Assembly (NCBI GenBank): GCA_036346405.1
Contig: CM070548.1
Coordinates: 65,248,877 to 65,312,876 of the forward strand
DNA length: 64,000 nt
Direction of reading: 5' to 3'
Source of the DNA: Phyllostachys edulis
Lineage: Eukaryota; Streptophyta; Magnoliopsida; Poales; Poaceae
In this document: in pieces, positions 36,659 to 46,507 of the stretch
Position numbering within the stretch: the stretch's first letter is position 1
Layout of the letters: every line of letters begins with the position of its first letter
The notes under the pieces: generated by a model
Seen by the model: the letters and a program-made list of their open reading frames with translations, nothing else
Told to the model about the DNA's origin: nothing
The model's database searches: none
Program-made: the position numbers and the translations under genes

Positions 36659-37200
36659 ATGGATTCATCTACCAAATCATCCCAGGAATCAAGAGAACTA
36701 AGTTTCAACAGGACCAATTCCAAGACATTCAATCTGCCAGCTACCGGCCGTCAACAGGACAGTGGTCACAAGAGGACAACAATAGACCAAGTGCCAGATA
36801 TTGTGAGAAATTACAAGATTCGTGTGATTGAAGGACCATCTCCCCGAAACAACACATCAGTGGGCAGCATCCCAGAAGCAACCCTCATCGCAACAATAAC
36901 ACCAGCCGCAGGGAGAGAACAATAGAAGGATCTTGTCGCAGCCGCCAAAGTACAGGAGTTTGGGCTTGTCAATGCCCCAAGATAAGACAGTGAGTCACCC
37001 AGTTAGCTCCAGCACCACCAAGTTATCTACTCAAGGCTAGCCTCGGAAGAAGCCATCTCATGCCGCAGGGATCACATGCTTCCTTTGCCGAGAGTTAGGA
37101 CATTACGCTAATAAATGTCCAAAGAAGCTGCAGGCAGTGAAGCTAGCCATCAAGCAGCGAATCCAATTAAAGACTCCTGGCAGCCCACCTTTTCTCCCTA
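36659..37200 (+). pseudogene. Continuation of element A gag-like region with a third zinc knuckle
   Basis: After the stop at 36604 a frame of 88 codons (36659-36925) is serine-, threonine- and asparagine-rich with no motif. At 37077-37118 a third CCHC knuckle is readable (CFLCRELGHYANKC) in a frame that is not continuous with the first two. The three knuckles probably belonged to one protein now broken by stops and indels. The polypurine tract begins at about 37229, so there was no room for pol. Confidence 0.55.
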
Positions 37201-37228
37201 GCCTCTCCGAATCTCGGGGACGAGATTC

Positions 37229-37248
37229 CCTTAAGGGGGGGGTAGGTT
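37229..37248 (+). other. Polypurine tract of element A
   Basis: CCCTTAAGGGGGGGGTAGGT lies directly before the 3' LTR start TGTAACACCC. Confidence 0.8.
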
Positions 37249-40200
37249 TGTAACACCCTGGTTTTCTGAGTCTTTTTGAAAATTTTCAAAATAAAAAGAA
37301 CCATTTGGTTTTGTTGAGAATTCAAAGCTTAACTTGAGATTTTCAGAATTCGGGTGTTTAAAATGACTAAATCAAACTTCAACTAATCCTAAAGCTTGGT
37401 TTATTTGGTGTTGATCGAGCTCTGGAGCTATCTCTCCCTTTCTCCATTAGTTCTGTTCTCCCTCTAGGCTAGCTCTTGTGCCTAGATTTCCTTCCCTTCA
37501 TTTTGCTTGGACATTCTCTTATATCCAGACCTTCTCTGTGTCTGGACCTCCCTTGCACCTAGACCTCTTTGGTTCAGACCTCTTTCCTTGTTCAAGACCT
37601 CCCCTCATGTCTTTTGCTTGAATTTCCGTTTGGTCCAAACCTCCTTCTCTGTTTAGACCTCCTTGTGGTCTAGACCTTCTTTTCTGATTGAACCTTCTTT
37701 TGGTGTTGACCTCCTCTTTGAGACACGACCACCTCGTGGCATCCTAGCTCGGGTTTGTGTTTCAAACGTCTTTGATTTCTGAAATTCAATTTGAGTTGAA
37801 TTTCTCCTTTCTAGAACTCTCCTGTTTAATTTCTGTCCTCCCTTGTGTTCATTTGGACCTCCCCGTGCTCCCTTGAACCTCCCTGTGTCTTTTTGGACCT
37901 TCCCGGGTCCGTTAGGACCTCCTTGGCCCTTCATCTTGACCGTTGAGACCTCCCCATGTTGGTCTTGACTGTTGAGATCTCCTTTGGCTTCCATCTTGGC
38001 CGTCAGGACCTCCCTCGGGATCATCTTGACCGCCAAGACCTCCTTGATCTCCTCGTTCTCCGGTCTTTTTGTAAAGACCACCCTCTGTGGCCATTTTGCC
38101 AAGACCACCCCCTGTGGGTCATGACCTCCCGTGGTCATGATCTCTCCTTTTGGGTCAAGACCTCCTCTGAAGGTCATGACCACCCCTTTTGCACGGACCA
38201 CCCATCGAGTCCTTCTCTGGTCTTTTTGTAAAAATCACCCTGGTGAGTCGGACCTCCCTTGACCCTTTGGTCCAGACCTCCTCAGGACCGCTTGTCCTCT
38301 GGATCTCCTGGTTCTTTTTGCAAAGACCACCCTTGCGGGTTGAGACCACCTTGTGGACAGGACCTCCGGCCTTTTTTTTGCAAAAGACCACCTTGGTGGG
38401 TCATGACCACCCTTGATTGGCCACGACCTCCCCTTGGCCGTGACCACTTCCTTTGACCCGATCGTTCCCTAAGGTGGACTGGCCCTAATTGTCAATCCTG
38501 CTCATCCTTATCTTTCTCCGCCCCGTGGGCCTGTTGTGCATCTAATAACCGGTCATGTCGCATTAAATGTGGCCAGATACGTGGTTACTTACATTGTATA
38601 TGGTCACTTATGTGATCACTTACATGGCACATTGTTTTCTCCCCTGTCCCCTCTCTTCATAGCCAACCTTGTCCTATTTCTCTTTCACCAAGATGAGCCG
38701 TACCCTGTTTTATCTATCACCTACCTTTGACCCATTTTTCACACTCACCTTTGACACCTGTGCTCCCAAGTCTTCCAGTGCCTTCTTCACCACCCTTGGC
38801 TATCAATAGCCTGAGCAGCCCTCCTTTCCTCACCTTTGGCCACTTAGCTCTCCAACTCTCTTCCATCTTGCTTAGTGCTTGAAGTTTCGCCAAGGAGTCC
38901 GTTGAGGCAGTGACGTCACCTCCTCGTCGACAAGGAGCTTGCCAGAGTTTGCGCCGCCACCTCGCCACCAAAGGAGTTCGCCGGAGCACCATGCCGTCCT
39001 CAATCGTCGCCGCCAAGCCCTCAACCTTCTCCCTCTCCTCTTCTATCTCCCTCTCGGCCTTGGTGAGTACCTCCGTATCCTTTTTGCACTCCTTGCATGA
39101 CGATGTTGCGTAGTCATATTTGTCTTACGACCACGCAGCATAGTTATATCCTTTGTTGAACCTCCTCCCTTGGATCTCCCGAGGATCTCCTCTTTGTAAA
39201 GATGATCGTCTTGGTCTTTTTGCAAAGATGACCCTCTGAGGACCTCCCAAGGATCTCTTCCTCAAAGACCTCCTTGACCTCCTCAGGACATCCTCCTCAG
39301 CATGACCCTCTCGGTCTTCTTGCAGAGACAACCCTCTTGGGTCCTCCTCTGGACCTCCTCCTCCGAGACCTCCTTGTGCTCTCTCGGGACCCTCTCAAGA
39401 CCTCCCTTTTTGCAAAGACCACCTTCTTGGTCTTTGCCGCCCTTTTGGTCTTTTGCAAAGACCACATTCCTTGATCTTTTGCAAAGACCACCCTTTTGGT
39501 CTTTGCTGGCTTCCTTGCAAAAGACCACCCTCTTCGGTCATTTGCAAAGACCACCCTCCCGTGGACCTCCTCCTTTCCGTTGGACCTCCTCCTGAGAGCC
39601 CTTTCTTAGTCTATCTTGTTCTGATCTTTACTATTTGGGTTGTTTGAAGTTCATTTGGATCTTATTTAGCTCTTATTTGATTTTGCTTTGCTTTGTCTCG
39701 TGTAAATCGCGACTCTTCAGGGAGCCCGAGTTCTCCCAATTAGTTCCTCAAGCTTTCGAGTCAAGGCAAGTTACACTCTTGATCATGTTGCGCCCAGTAT
39801 CTCAAATTATTTAAGTTCTGTTTCAAAACAAATTACTGCATGCTTATTTATGCTAAGTATTTCAATACCTGTTTTAAATTCATAGCTATGCCGAATCCTT
39901 TGTATGACCCATATTGATATTGATTCCACTCTGTTGTCACCCTAGTTAAAATCTGGTTGATGCAATAGTGTGAACCAGGATCTCTTGAAAAATGTATGCT
40001 TAGTCATACTTAGACCAAAATCTTGTTTTGGGAGTTTTACTGCCAACTGACCAATGTTGTCTAAAATGTTTTAATCCATGACATTGGGTTGTCATGATAA
40101 TTTGCAAATGTTTCTGAAAAAGCAAAGAAAAAGGAAAATGGATTTAGACTTGGGCGAATTGGTTGTTCGGTTGGGTGCATGTCTATGCGCGAGATCGTCC

Positions 40201-41639
40201 ATTTCTGTGGACGAGGTACAGGGTTTAGTGGAAGTCGTCCAGGTCAATTAAGGGCCGGTCTTCGAGTGTATTTTGCCATGTCTCACCGTGCAACCACATG
40301 TCTCCAGAATGAGGCGTGGGACCTGGCTAACTAATTTGCAAAGCTACACCGCGGTTACTCCACTTTGAGGTGTGGGTGGTCTTTCATAGCCTACGGTCTT
40401 TTATAAACCGGATATTGCCCACAGGCGCCAGAGGGGGCACCCACTAACCCGGAGGATTTCTATCCAAAGGGGGGATTTGCGAAACCTTAGCGAGGGGGAC
40501 TGTGGTGAAACGATGCATTATAAAGGCCTTGTCATGAACTCTAGACCCCTTACCTTCGGCAGTGAGAGGTGGTATTGACGAATGCCAAACAAACTAGAGG
40601 AATTATGTCATGTGGGTAAAGTGTACAACCTCTGCAGAGTGAAAATCTATTCGAATAGCCGAGTCCGCGGTCAAGGACATGCTGGCAAAGCTGCTCCTAG
40701 TTAGATGTTGGTTTTGTTTTCAAAAGGTTTATTAAACTGTTTTGGATCTCTATCCAAATGGGTTTTGGGCGGGGAGCTTTGTGACAGGAGGGTATCCTTC
40801 ACTACTTGTGATGAATGTTATCCAAACTGTAAAATTGATTTGAGAAAAATAAATTTTAGTTATTGTCTAACTGCCTTGGAACTTAGTACTTGTATTTGAA
40901 ATAAACTTGGCTTTATGCAAATCAACCATATTAAGCCTTTCTTTGAGATATCCATTTATGCATGTCATTCTGTTATTTGACGGGTGTAACTTGCGAGCAC
41001 AGTTGTTGTGCTCACTCTTGCTTGATTATGCTTTTGAGCAAGAAAAGAAAGCTTGAGGAGGTCTTCGCAGTGGACCTAGAGGTCCAGGCCGACTAGGATG
41101 CGCCCTCTAGCCGATTGTCTGTGGTGTATCGGGTGGTCTACTTATTTACCTTTTGCTGTATTTTGTTTGCTGGCTTATAAGCCTCCCCTTTGTAATCAAC
41201 TCTGTTGCTATTAATAAAGCTTACGTTTGATGTATGCTACCACTTTTGTATGCTGTGAAGAGCTAGCTATTGATCCTTGGGACTAGCTCGGATCACACAG
41301 AGGACTTTGGGGTGCTCCCCACCCTCCACGACCACCCTCGGGTCTAGTTGTGGGAGGTCATTGGGGACGTCCTGGGTCTAAGACCTCCTCGGGCCAGATC
41401 GCCAGGCCTCTAGGAAGTCCTGCTGGACCTCCTGGGTGATCCTGGTGGACTTCCGAGAGGTCCTACTGGACCTCCTGGGAGGTTCTGGTGGACTTTTCTG
41501 GGTGGACTTGGAGGACCTCTCGGGTGAGCCTCTGATCAGGTCGTTGCCCAGAATAGGAGACCTCTTGGTTTAGCCGTGATAGGACCTCTTGGGTCCTGTT
41601 GCAGCTAGGCCTAGAGACCTCCCAGGTTGGTGTGTTACA
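37249..41639 (+). repeat. Element A 3' LTR, 4391 bp
   Basis: TGTAACACCCTGG (37249) to GGTGTGTTACA (41639). The first 1.33 kb has no counterpart left in the window; the rest pairs with 11274-13292 and 33477-34505. It includes the intact target site of element D at about 40603-40612. Long runs (37550-38480, 39130-39600, 41290-41640) are built from GACCTCC, its complement and gcaaagaccacc phrases. Many open frames arise from these repeats on both strands and are not genes. Confidence 0.9.
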
Positions 41640-42538
41640 GTGAATATTCATCGCATCGAGCCCCTTCGTTCGGACCACCTTGTACTGGCATTTCGACTAG
41701 TCCAACCCATCGGGTTTGACTCGTATGAGACCATCACCATAAAACACTACCAAGTCTTGCATGTTCGAAATTACCTAAATCAACAACAACCCGATCTGCG
41801 GTACGCGATATAACAAACATGGTGTGTAGTTACCACAAATTTAATATGACAGAACGCAATTGAGACGACCGAGTGCGAGAGTCCGGTATTTATAGCCGCA
41901 CGAAGGCGCAACAGCGTGTTGCACGTTCATGGCGGGAAATGCGTAGGCATTGTCGGGCCGCAGCACTCCGTGCTAGGGGAATGCAGCGACTGGACGACAC
42001 TTGTGCGGAGGAGGTTTGTCCAGACGAGGGGGGGGCATGCGGTGGCGGCTTGTCCTGGCGGGGGCCACGCGGACGAGGCTTGTTCGAGCGGTGGCTGTGC
42101 GGACTCGCTTCTGGGCGGTGGCCATGCGGATGCGGCTACGTGTCGGCATACCGTGTGTCCAGACTATGAGCGTGCAACCGATCTGCTATTTTTACTAATA
42201 CGTCGCGAGAGACGCTTGTTGCGTAAAAATCGCCCGCAACACTGTCATCTAGGGAAAAAAAATCGCCAGCACTATGGATGGCCTAAGCGACAAAAAAAAA
42301 AAATCGCCAGCACTATGGATGGCCTAAGCGGCGTAACTTACGTGGAGAATGGGGGAAATGGCCAAACCGCACCTACCGCCGTGGCGCGTCACCCGCGCGC
42401 CTTTTCACGGGTTGGAATTGGACTCGGCCGCAGCTCAACGCATCGGCAGTTAGGCGTTGGCGGCTAAACCCAAGCAAAACCCTAGCGCCACCCGGCGCAA
42501 ACCAAAGCCCATCCCCCTCTGCCCTCTCCCGCGCCTCC
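41640..42538. other. Intergenic DNA upstream of the LEA_3 gene
   Basis: No gene supported. A TATA-like tatttatag lies at 41888 in a region of unknown origin, and 41990-42170 is GC-rich with several open frames on the plus strand lacking any domain. At 42261-42330 a 29-bp phrase (aatcgccagcactatggatg...) is repeated with a 41-bp period, each copy preceded by a run of A. The LEA_3 promoter should occupy the right part. Confidence 0.5.
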
Positions 42539-42546
42539 TATATATA
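42539..42546 (+). promoter_or_regulatory. TATA box of the LEA_3 gene
   Basis: CCTATATATACAAAC sits 108 bp before the chosen start codon. Transcription would begin about 25-35 bp downstream (42565-42580), past the in-frame ATG at 42560. This is why the ATG at 42647 is preferred. Confidence 0.6.
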
Positions 42547-42646
42547 CAAACATACGGCAATGCCGCGCGGCGCAGTCTCCAACAGTGCAAAGCCATCGCC
42601 GCTCTCTCCCGCCCCCAACTCTTCCTTGGGAGAGCAGAGGATAGCA

Positions 42647-43045
42647 ATGCCGCGCGCTCCCGTCAGCTGGTTGCTCTCGCTCAGGTACCCGCCGCCGCCG
42701 CCGCCTGTTCCTCCCGTCGATCTCTCCCTCTCTTCTTCTCCCGTCTCCGTGATCTGATCTGTTTCTTTCTGCGTGTCTTGATGGCGCTCTGTTTCTTTGT
42801 TTTCTTGGCATCCCAGCCGGCGGGGCTACGCCGGGTCTGCGGGTGCGGATGTGCAGCAGCACGCGCCGGCGGCGGCGGCAATGGCAGCGAGGATTTCAGG
42901 AGCGGAGGGTGGGAGCACGGCGGCGTCCAGCAAGGAGATCTTCTGGATGAGGGACCCCAAGACGGGCAACTGGATCCCCGAGAACCGGTTCGCCGACGTC
43001 GACGCGGCCGAGCTCCGCGCGCAGCTGCTCGCCAGGAAGTGCTAG
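42647..43045 (+). CDS. LEA_3 family protein (SAG21/LEA5-like), two exons
   Basis: Exons 42647-42684 and 42817-43045, joined across a 132-bp GT-AG intron (acceptor tggcatcccag) in phase 2, give 88 residues. The junction creates SLSRRGYAGSAG, matching the SRRGYA segment typical of LEA_3 proteins. The C-terminal half has the family signature: EIFWMRDPKTGNWIPENRF followed by DVDAAELRAQLL. These small proteins accumulate in stress and senescence. Relatives such as SAG21 are reported in mitochondria, and the basic, hydrophobic amino-terminus here would fit that (inference). An in-frame upstream ATG (42560) would give 117 residues but lies within about 20 bp of the TATA box. Length and exon structure are normal for the family, and no lesion is seen. 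Confidence 0.88.
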
Positions 43046-43149
43046 GGAATTACGAGCGATAGCTCCGCCCGTCAATCTATGTCGTACTTATCAGTGAACC
43101 AATTCCGCCTAATCTGAGCTGGAACTTGATTGAAACGAATCGCTTTCTC

Positions 43150-43470
43150 TTGATACAATTGTGTTGTTCTCAATCAGTAGTAGGATGGTATCGAGTTGCT
43201 CGCGCAATTGCAGTTGCAGTTGAAAACTTGAAATAATTTAGTCTTTATATAGTGAAATGCAAGATAGAATGGAATCGTGTTGTTCCCAATCAGTAGGATG
43301 GTATTGAGTTGCTAGCGCAATGCCCGGATGAAATAAATTTTTTGACACAGTGAAACGCAAGATAGAATGGAATTGTATTGTTCCCGACCAGTGGGATGGT
43401 ATTGAGTTGCTCGCGCAACAATGCACAATTCCAGATGAAATAACTGAATATATATAGCGAAATACGAAGC
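43150..43470. repeat. Three-copy minisatellite just downstream of the LEA_3 gene
   Basis: The block gtgttgttc(t/c)caatcagta...ggatggtat(c/t)gagttgct occurs at about 43161, 43276 and 43373. A companion block (gtgaaatgcaagatagaatgg) occurs at 43251 and 43350, with a partial third near 43457. The period is about 100-115 bp. Because it begins about 105 bp after the stop codon, it may lie in the 3' untranslated region. Confidence 0.75.
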
Positions 43471-43631
43471 ATAAGCCGTCCACTACAGGTGCTGTTCGAG
43501 CAAAGATACTTACTTTATTTATTTATTTAGTGGCGTGTCAAAACATGATTTCTTTTGGCTCGGTGCTTAACTTACCTTGTGACGTGACAGTGCACGTCAT
43601 AAATTGTGTCATGGCCAAAAAGATCAGATTT

Positions 43632-43797
43632 AGGGGCTGCTTGGTTCATCCCAATGAACCAAGCTAAAAATTGGCATAGCTAAAACTTAGGTAGTGCCAA
43701 AATTTGGCAAAATGAACGATGAAGCGATTTCCTCGCACTTACCGATATTTTGTTGGCATTTCTAAATATTGATAGCAAACCAAATATGTCCTTTGAA
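43632..43797. mobile_element. Possible MITE between the LEA_3 and bHLH genes
   Basis: The stretch begins GGGGCTGCTTGGTTCA and ends AACCAAATATGTCCTTT, imperfect inverted termini of the GGNCNTNTTTGGTT kind common in grass MITEs. An inner inverted pair (TTGGTTCATcccAATGAACCAA) sits at the left. A clean target duplication was not found, so the family is open. Confidence 0.4.
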
Positions 43798-44094
43798 ATA
43801 AGTTAGACGGTGAGTTATTAATAAAAATAAATAAAAATGAGTAAAATAATAAGAATTTCTATCGAGCAAATTCTTCAAATTAGGGAGAACTTAATTCTAA
43901 AATGTTTCTTGCCATGAGAAAGATGAGATACTACTGCACAGGTAGAGTAGGTAAGCTAGCTCCAGACCACTGGTTGCAACAGAAACTTGGGAAACATAGG
44001 GGTAGTAGTAAATTGTTAGGGAGCTAAGCACTGGGTGGCTCAATCACTTCATCTCTCTTAGACTAGCTGTTGCTCGTAGATTCTAGCTAGGCAC

Positions 44095-46507
44095 CTAGGC
44101 TCTGGACTTCATCTCCTTTGGGCTGTTGAGAAGAGGCTTCAGTGCTTCTAGCACTGTCTTCACGTCATCCGTGTCGCCGCCGCCGACGCCGTTGTCTGTG
44201 CCACCGCTGACCTGTCGGATCGCGGCAGAGGACGTCCCCTTCTGGCTCGATATCGCCGAGGCCAGCGCGATCGGCATGAGGCAGAGGCCCTTGCTCTGCA
44301 GGTACTGCATCGCCGTCGTCATGTTGTTCTCCATCAGCTGCACCACCTCCTGCTCGAAGGCCGAGCTGTCCTGGAGCTCCGATTGGGAGAGCCCCCCTCC
44401 TTCTGCTGCTGGTCCTGCCTGCCTTTCTCCTGATTTTGGGGAAAGGAGAAGCCCAGAGCTCTGCATCACCAGCGAATTACAAGTTTACAAACAATTTGTC
44501 ATCTCTGTACAATCTCTAGGTTCTTTACATCAATAAAGAGAAGAATGGAATCTAACAGTACATTGTGTTCTGAATTAACTTGTAATTTACCTCAGTCTGA
44601 GATTCTGTCAGAAGTGGAACGACCGCTTCGGTTGCGCCCAGACGGCTCATGCTAAGAACCTTCAGTGACAGCAAAGACATTAGCAGACACGCGATGGTAA
44701 GCCTTTTGCATGAAACAGGGAGACGGTTCATGGTTGTGATGTGCAAACCTTGACTTGTAACTGAAGAAATTTGACGTACTCGATGATTTCATGGAGCATG
44801 GATGCCTTGTCAGTCTGCGCAGCAGAAATGCCAGTTCAGAACACTACCACACACTGAAGTTGATTGAACGGAAAAATAGAGTTGCGCTATCTGGCAATGA
44901 TTAGTTCAGAAAAAAGGTACCTTGTTGGAGTTTGGAACAAGTTCTTGTAAGTTCTTCATCCTGTCAGAAATCTTCTCTCTCCGGAGCTGCAACAAAAATT
45001 ACCACAAAGTAGAAAATACATTGGAATCTGAAAGTTCTGAATGAACTAATCAAACTGAGGCAGAACAAGAATCATGAATTGACTCACCCTCTCTGCAATG
45101 CTGTGTGGATCGGTGGCCTGGCCTCGGCGAGCTCTCACACGAGGTTTGGGAGCTCCATTCCCGGCACTCCCATTGCCATTTGGTACTTCGGATCGATTCA
45201 CAAACGGAGCAATCATGCCATTTTTGCCACTGCTGGCTTCAGTAAACTGTACATATATACAGGAACGCCATTCAGGTCATCAGTTAATAGAGATATTAAA
45301 CGCTAACACACAAATTAGCAATCAACAGATACCAGAAAGACAGAAACCTGTTTAGGATTATGTGCTGCTCCTGTTGCATTAAATGATGCAAGTGGTCCAG
45401 AAACTAGCGAGGAGAGGTTAAGGTGATGCAGGCCACTGAATTCCTGCAATGTTGCAATCAGGTTAGGTAAACAAACGCATCAGCACGGACTGCAGCACGG
45501 TTGAATTCTGCCTCAACCGTCAGCTAACTAGTACTGTGCAGCTTTATTTTGATATCAATAAACCGGTACTAGTATTAGCCAATGAACAAATGTTGTCCAG
45601 ATCAAACATGTCTAAAAAACCAAACAAAATACTCCATTAAGCAGCTTATTCTCACCTGATTGATCTGCAGACTGTCGATTCTCGGGGTAACTTGTTGTCC
45701 AGGAGCGAAAGAAACCAGCTTTCCAGTTCTGAACTCAACATCATCCTGCAAGCATAACACGTAAAAAAAAATCACCACCACATGCTGCAAGAACATGTTG
45801 TAATTAAGAGAAAATTCGATTCAAAGTTTATGCTTCTGGCCACCTACATGTAGCTGCAGCTGTGCTAATGAGGGCACAGTGCCGAGTTGCTGATACTTCT
45901 TCCCATTCGGGGTGCAGGCTGCCTCATGCAAAAGATCATCGTTTTGAATCCTACCGAAACCGAAGCTTTGCTGTGTTTCTTCTCCCACCATGGAAGATAC
46001 GTTCGCGTAAGCCGAAGGCCACTCAGCCGACGCCGACACGGGTTGCTGATCTCCCATGAGGAACTGAGGCAGTCCGGACTGCTCGCTCCCGCTGCTCTCG
46101 TTCGAGCTGCAGTTGGCCGGGGCGCTGTCGGTGAGCGACATGGGGCACGGCGTGCTCAGGATCGAGCCCAGCGTGCCGTCCATCAGGGCACACTCCGCCG
46201 AGCCGTCCATCGCAAAATCCAGGCCGTCGCTCTGCTGCAGCTCGGCCTGCAGCAGCTGCTCGTGCAGCTTCACAGGCGACAGCATGGTTTTGCCGAGGAA
46301 CACGGCCCCGTCGACGGCTTCTTTAGCGCTGCCGCCGTACATGAGCGTCGGCGAGCTGCCATTTCGGAGGTGAAACTCTACGTCTTCAGCCGAAGAATCG
46401 GCGAGAGAGGAAGCACTGCTTGTCCACGATGAGCCGGTGAACACGATGTCCTGAGGCCACGCCGGCGAGGGGATGAAGGGGTCGACGAAGCCGCCCATTC
46501 CACTCAA
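44095..46507 (-). CDS. bHLH transcription factor, plant subgroup XI (LRL/UNE12-like), 8 coding exons
   Basis: Exons (minus strand): 46507-45848, 45745-45656, 45443-45348, 45246-45088, 44986-44921, 44814-44749, 44659-44591, 44460-44095. Every junction is GT-AG and phase 0, giving 523 residues. The basic region and helix 1 (RRGQATDPHSIAERLRREKI, from about residue 322) contain the H-E-R triad for E-box binding. Exons 5-6 hold the loop and helix 2, and exon 7 the VLSMSRLGA block that marks this subgroup. The last exon has MQYLQSKGLCLMPIALASAI, also characteristic. Members regulate root hair, reproductive and nutrient responses; the rice phosphate-response factor OsPTF1 is a possible relative from memory. 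Helix 2 reads SMLHEI where relatives have SMLDEI. Confidence 0.93.

Larger units (their letters stand above)
11274..41639 (+). mobile_element. Element A: gag-only gypsy-type retrotransposon with 4.4 kb LTRs, interrupted
   Basis: The 5' LTR is represented by 11274-13292 plus 33477-34505, split by the copia insertion D. The internal region is 34506-37248 and the 3' LTR 37249-41639. A primer site follows the 5' LTR and a polypurine tract precedes the 3' LTR, so the direction is plus. Only a gag-like product with three zinc knuckles is encoded in the 2.7 kb interior; there is no protease, reverse transcriptase or integrase. It therefore depended on enzymes supplied in trans (inference). The first 1.33 kb of the 5' LTR is absent, displaced by B and C or deleted. 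The 3' flank is gtgaa. Confidence 0.85.

Noticed and set aside
42457..43062. Single 201-codon frame covering the LEA_3 locus
   Set aside because: It reads through the intron in the wrong frame for exon 2. The spliced product matches the LEA_3 family far better.
45862..46432. Plus-strand frames opposite bHLH exon 1
   Set aside because: They are antisense shadows of a GC-rich coding exon.
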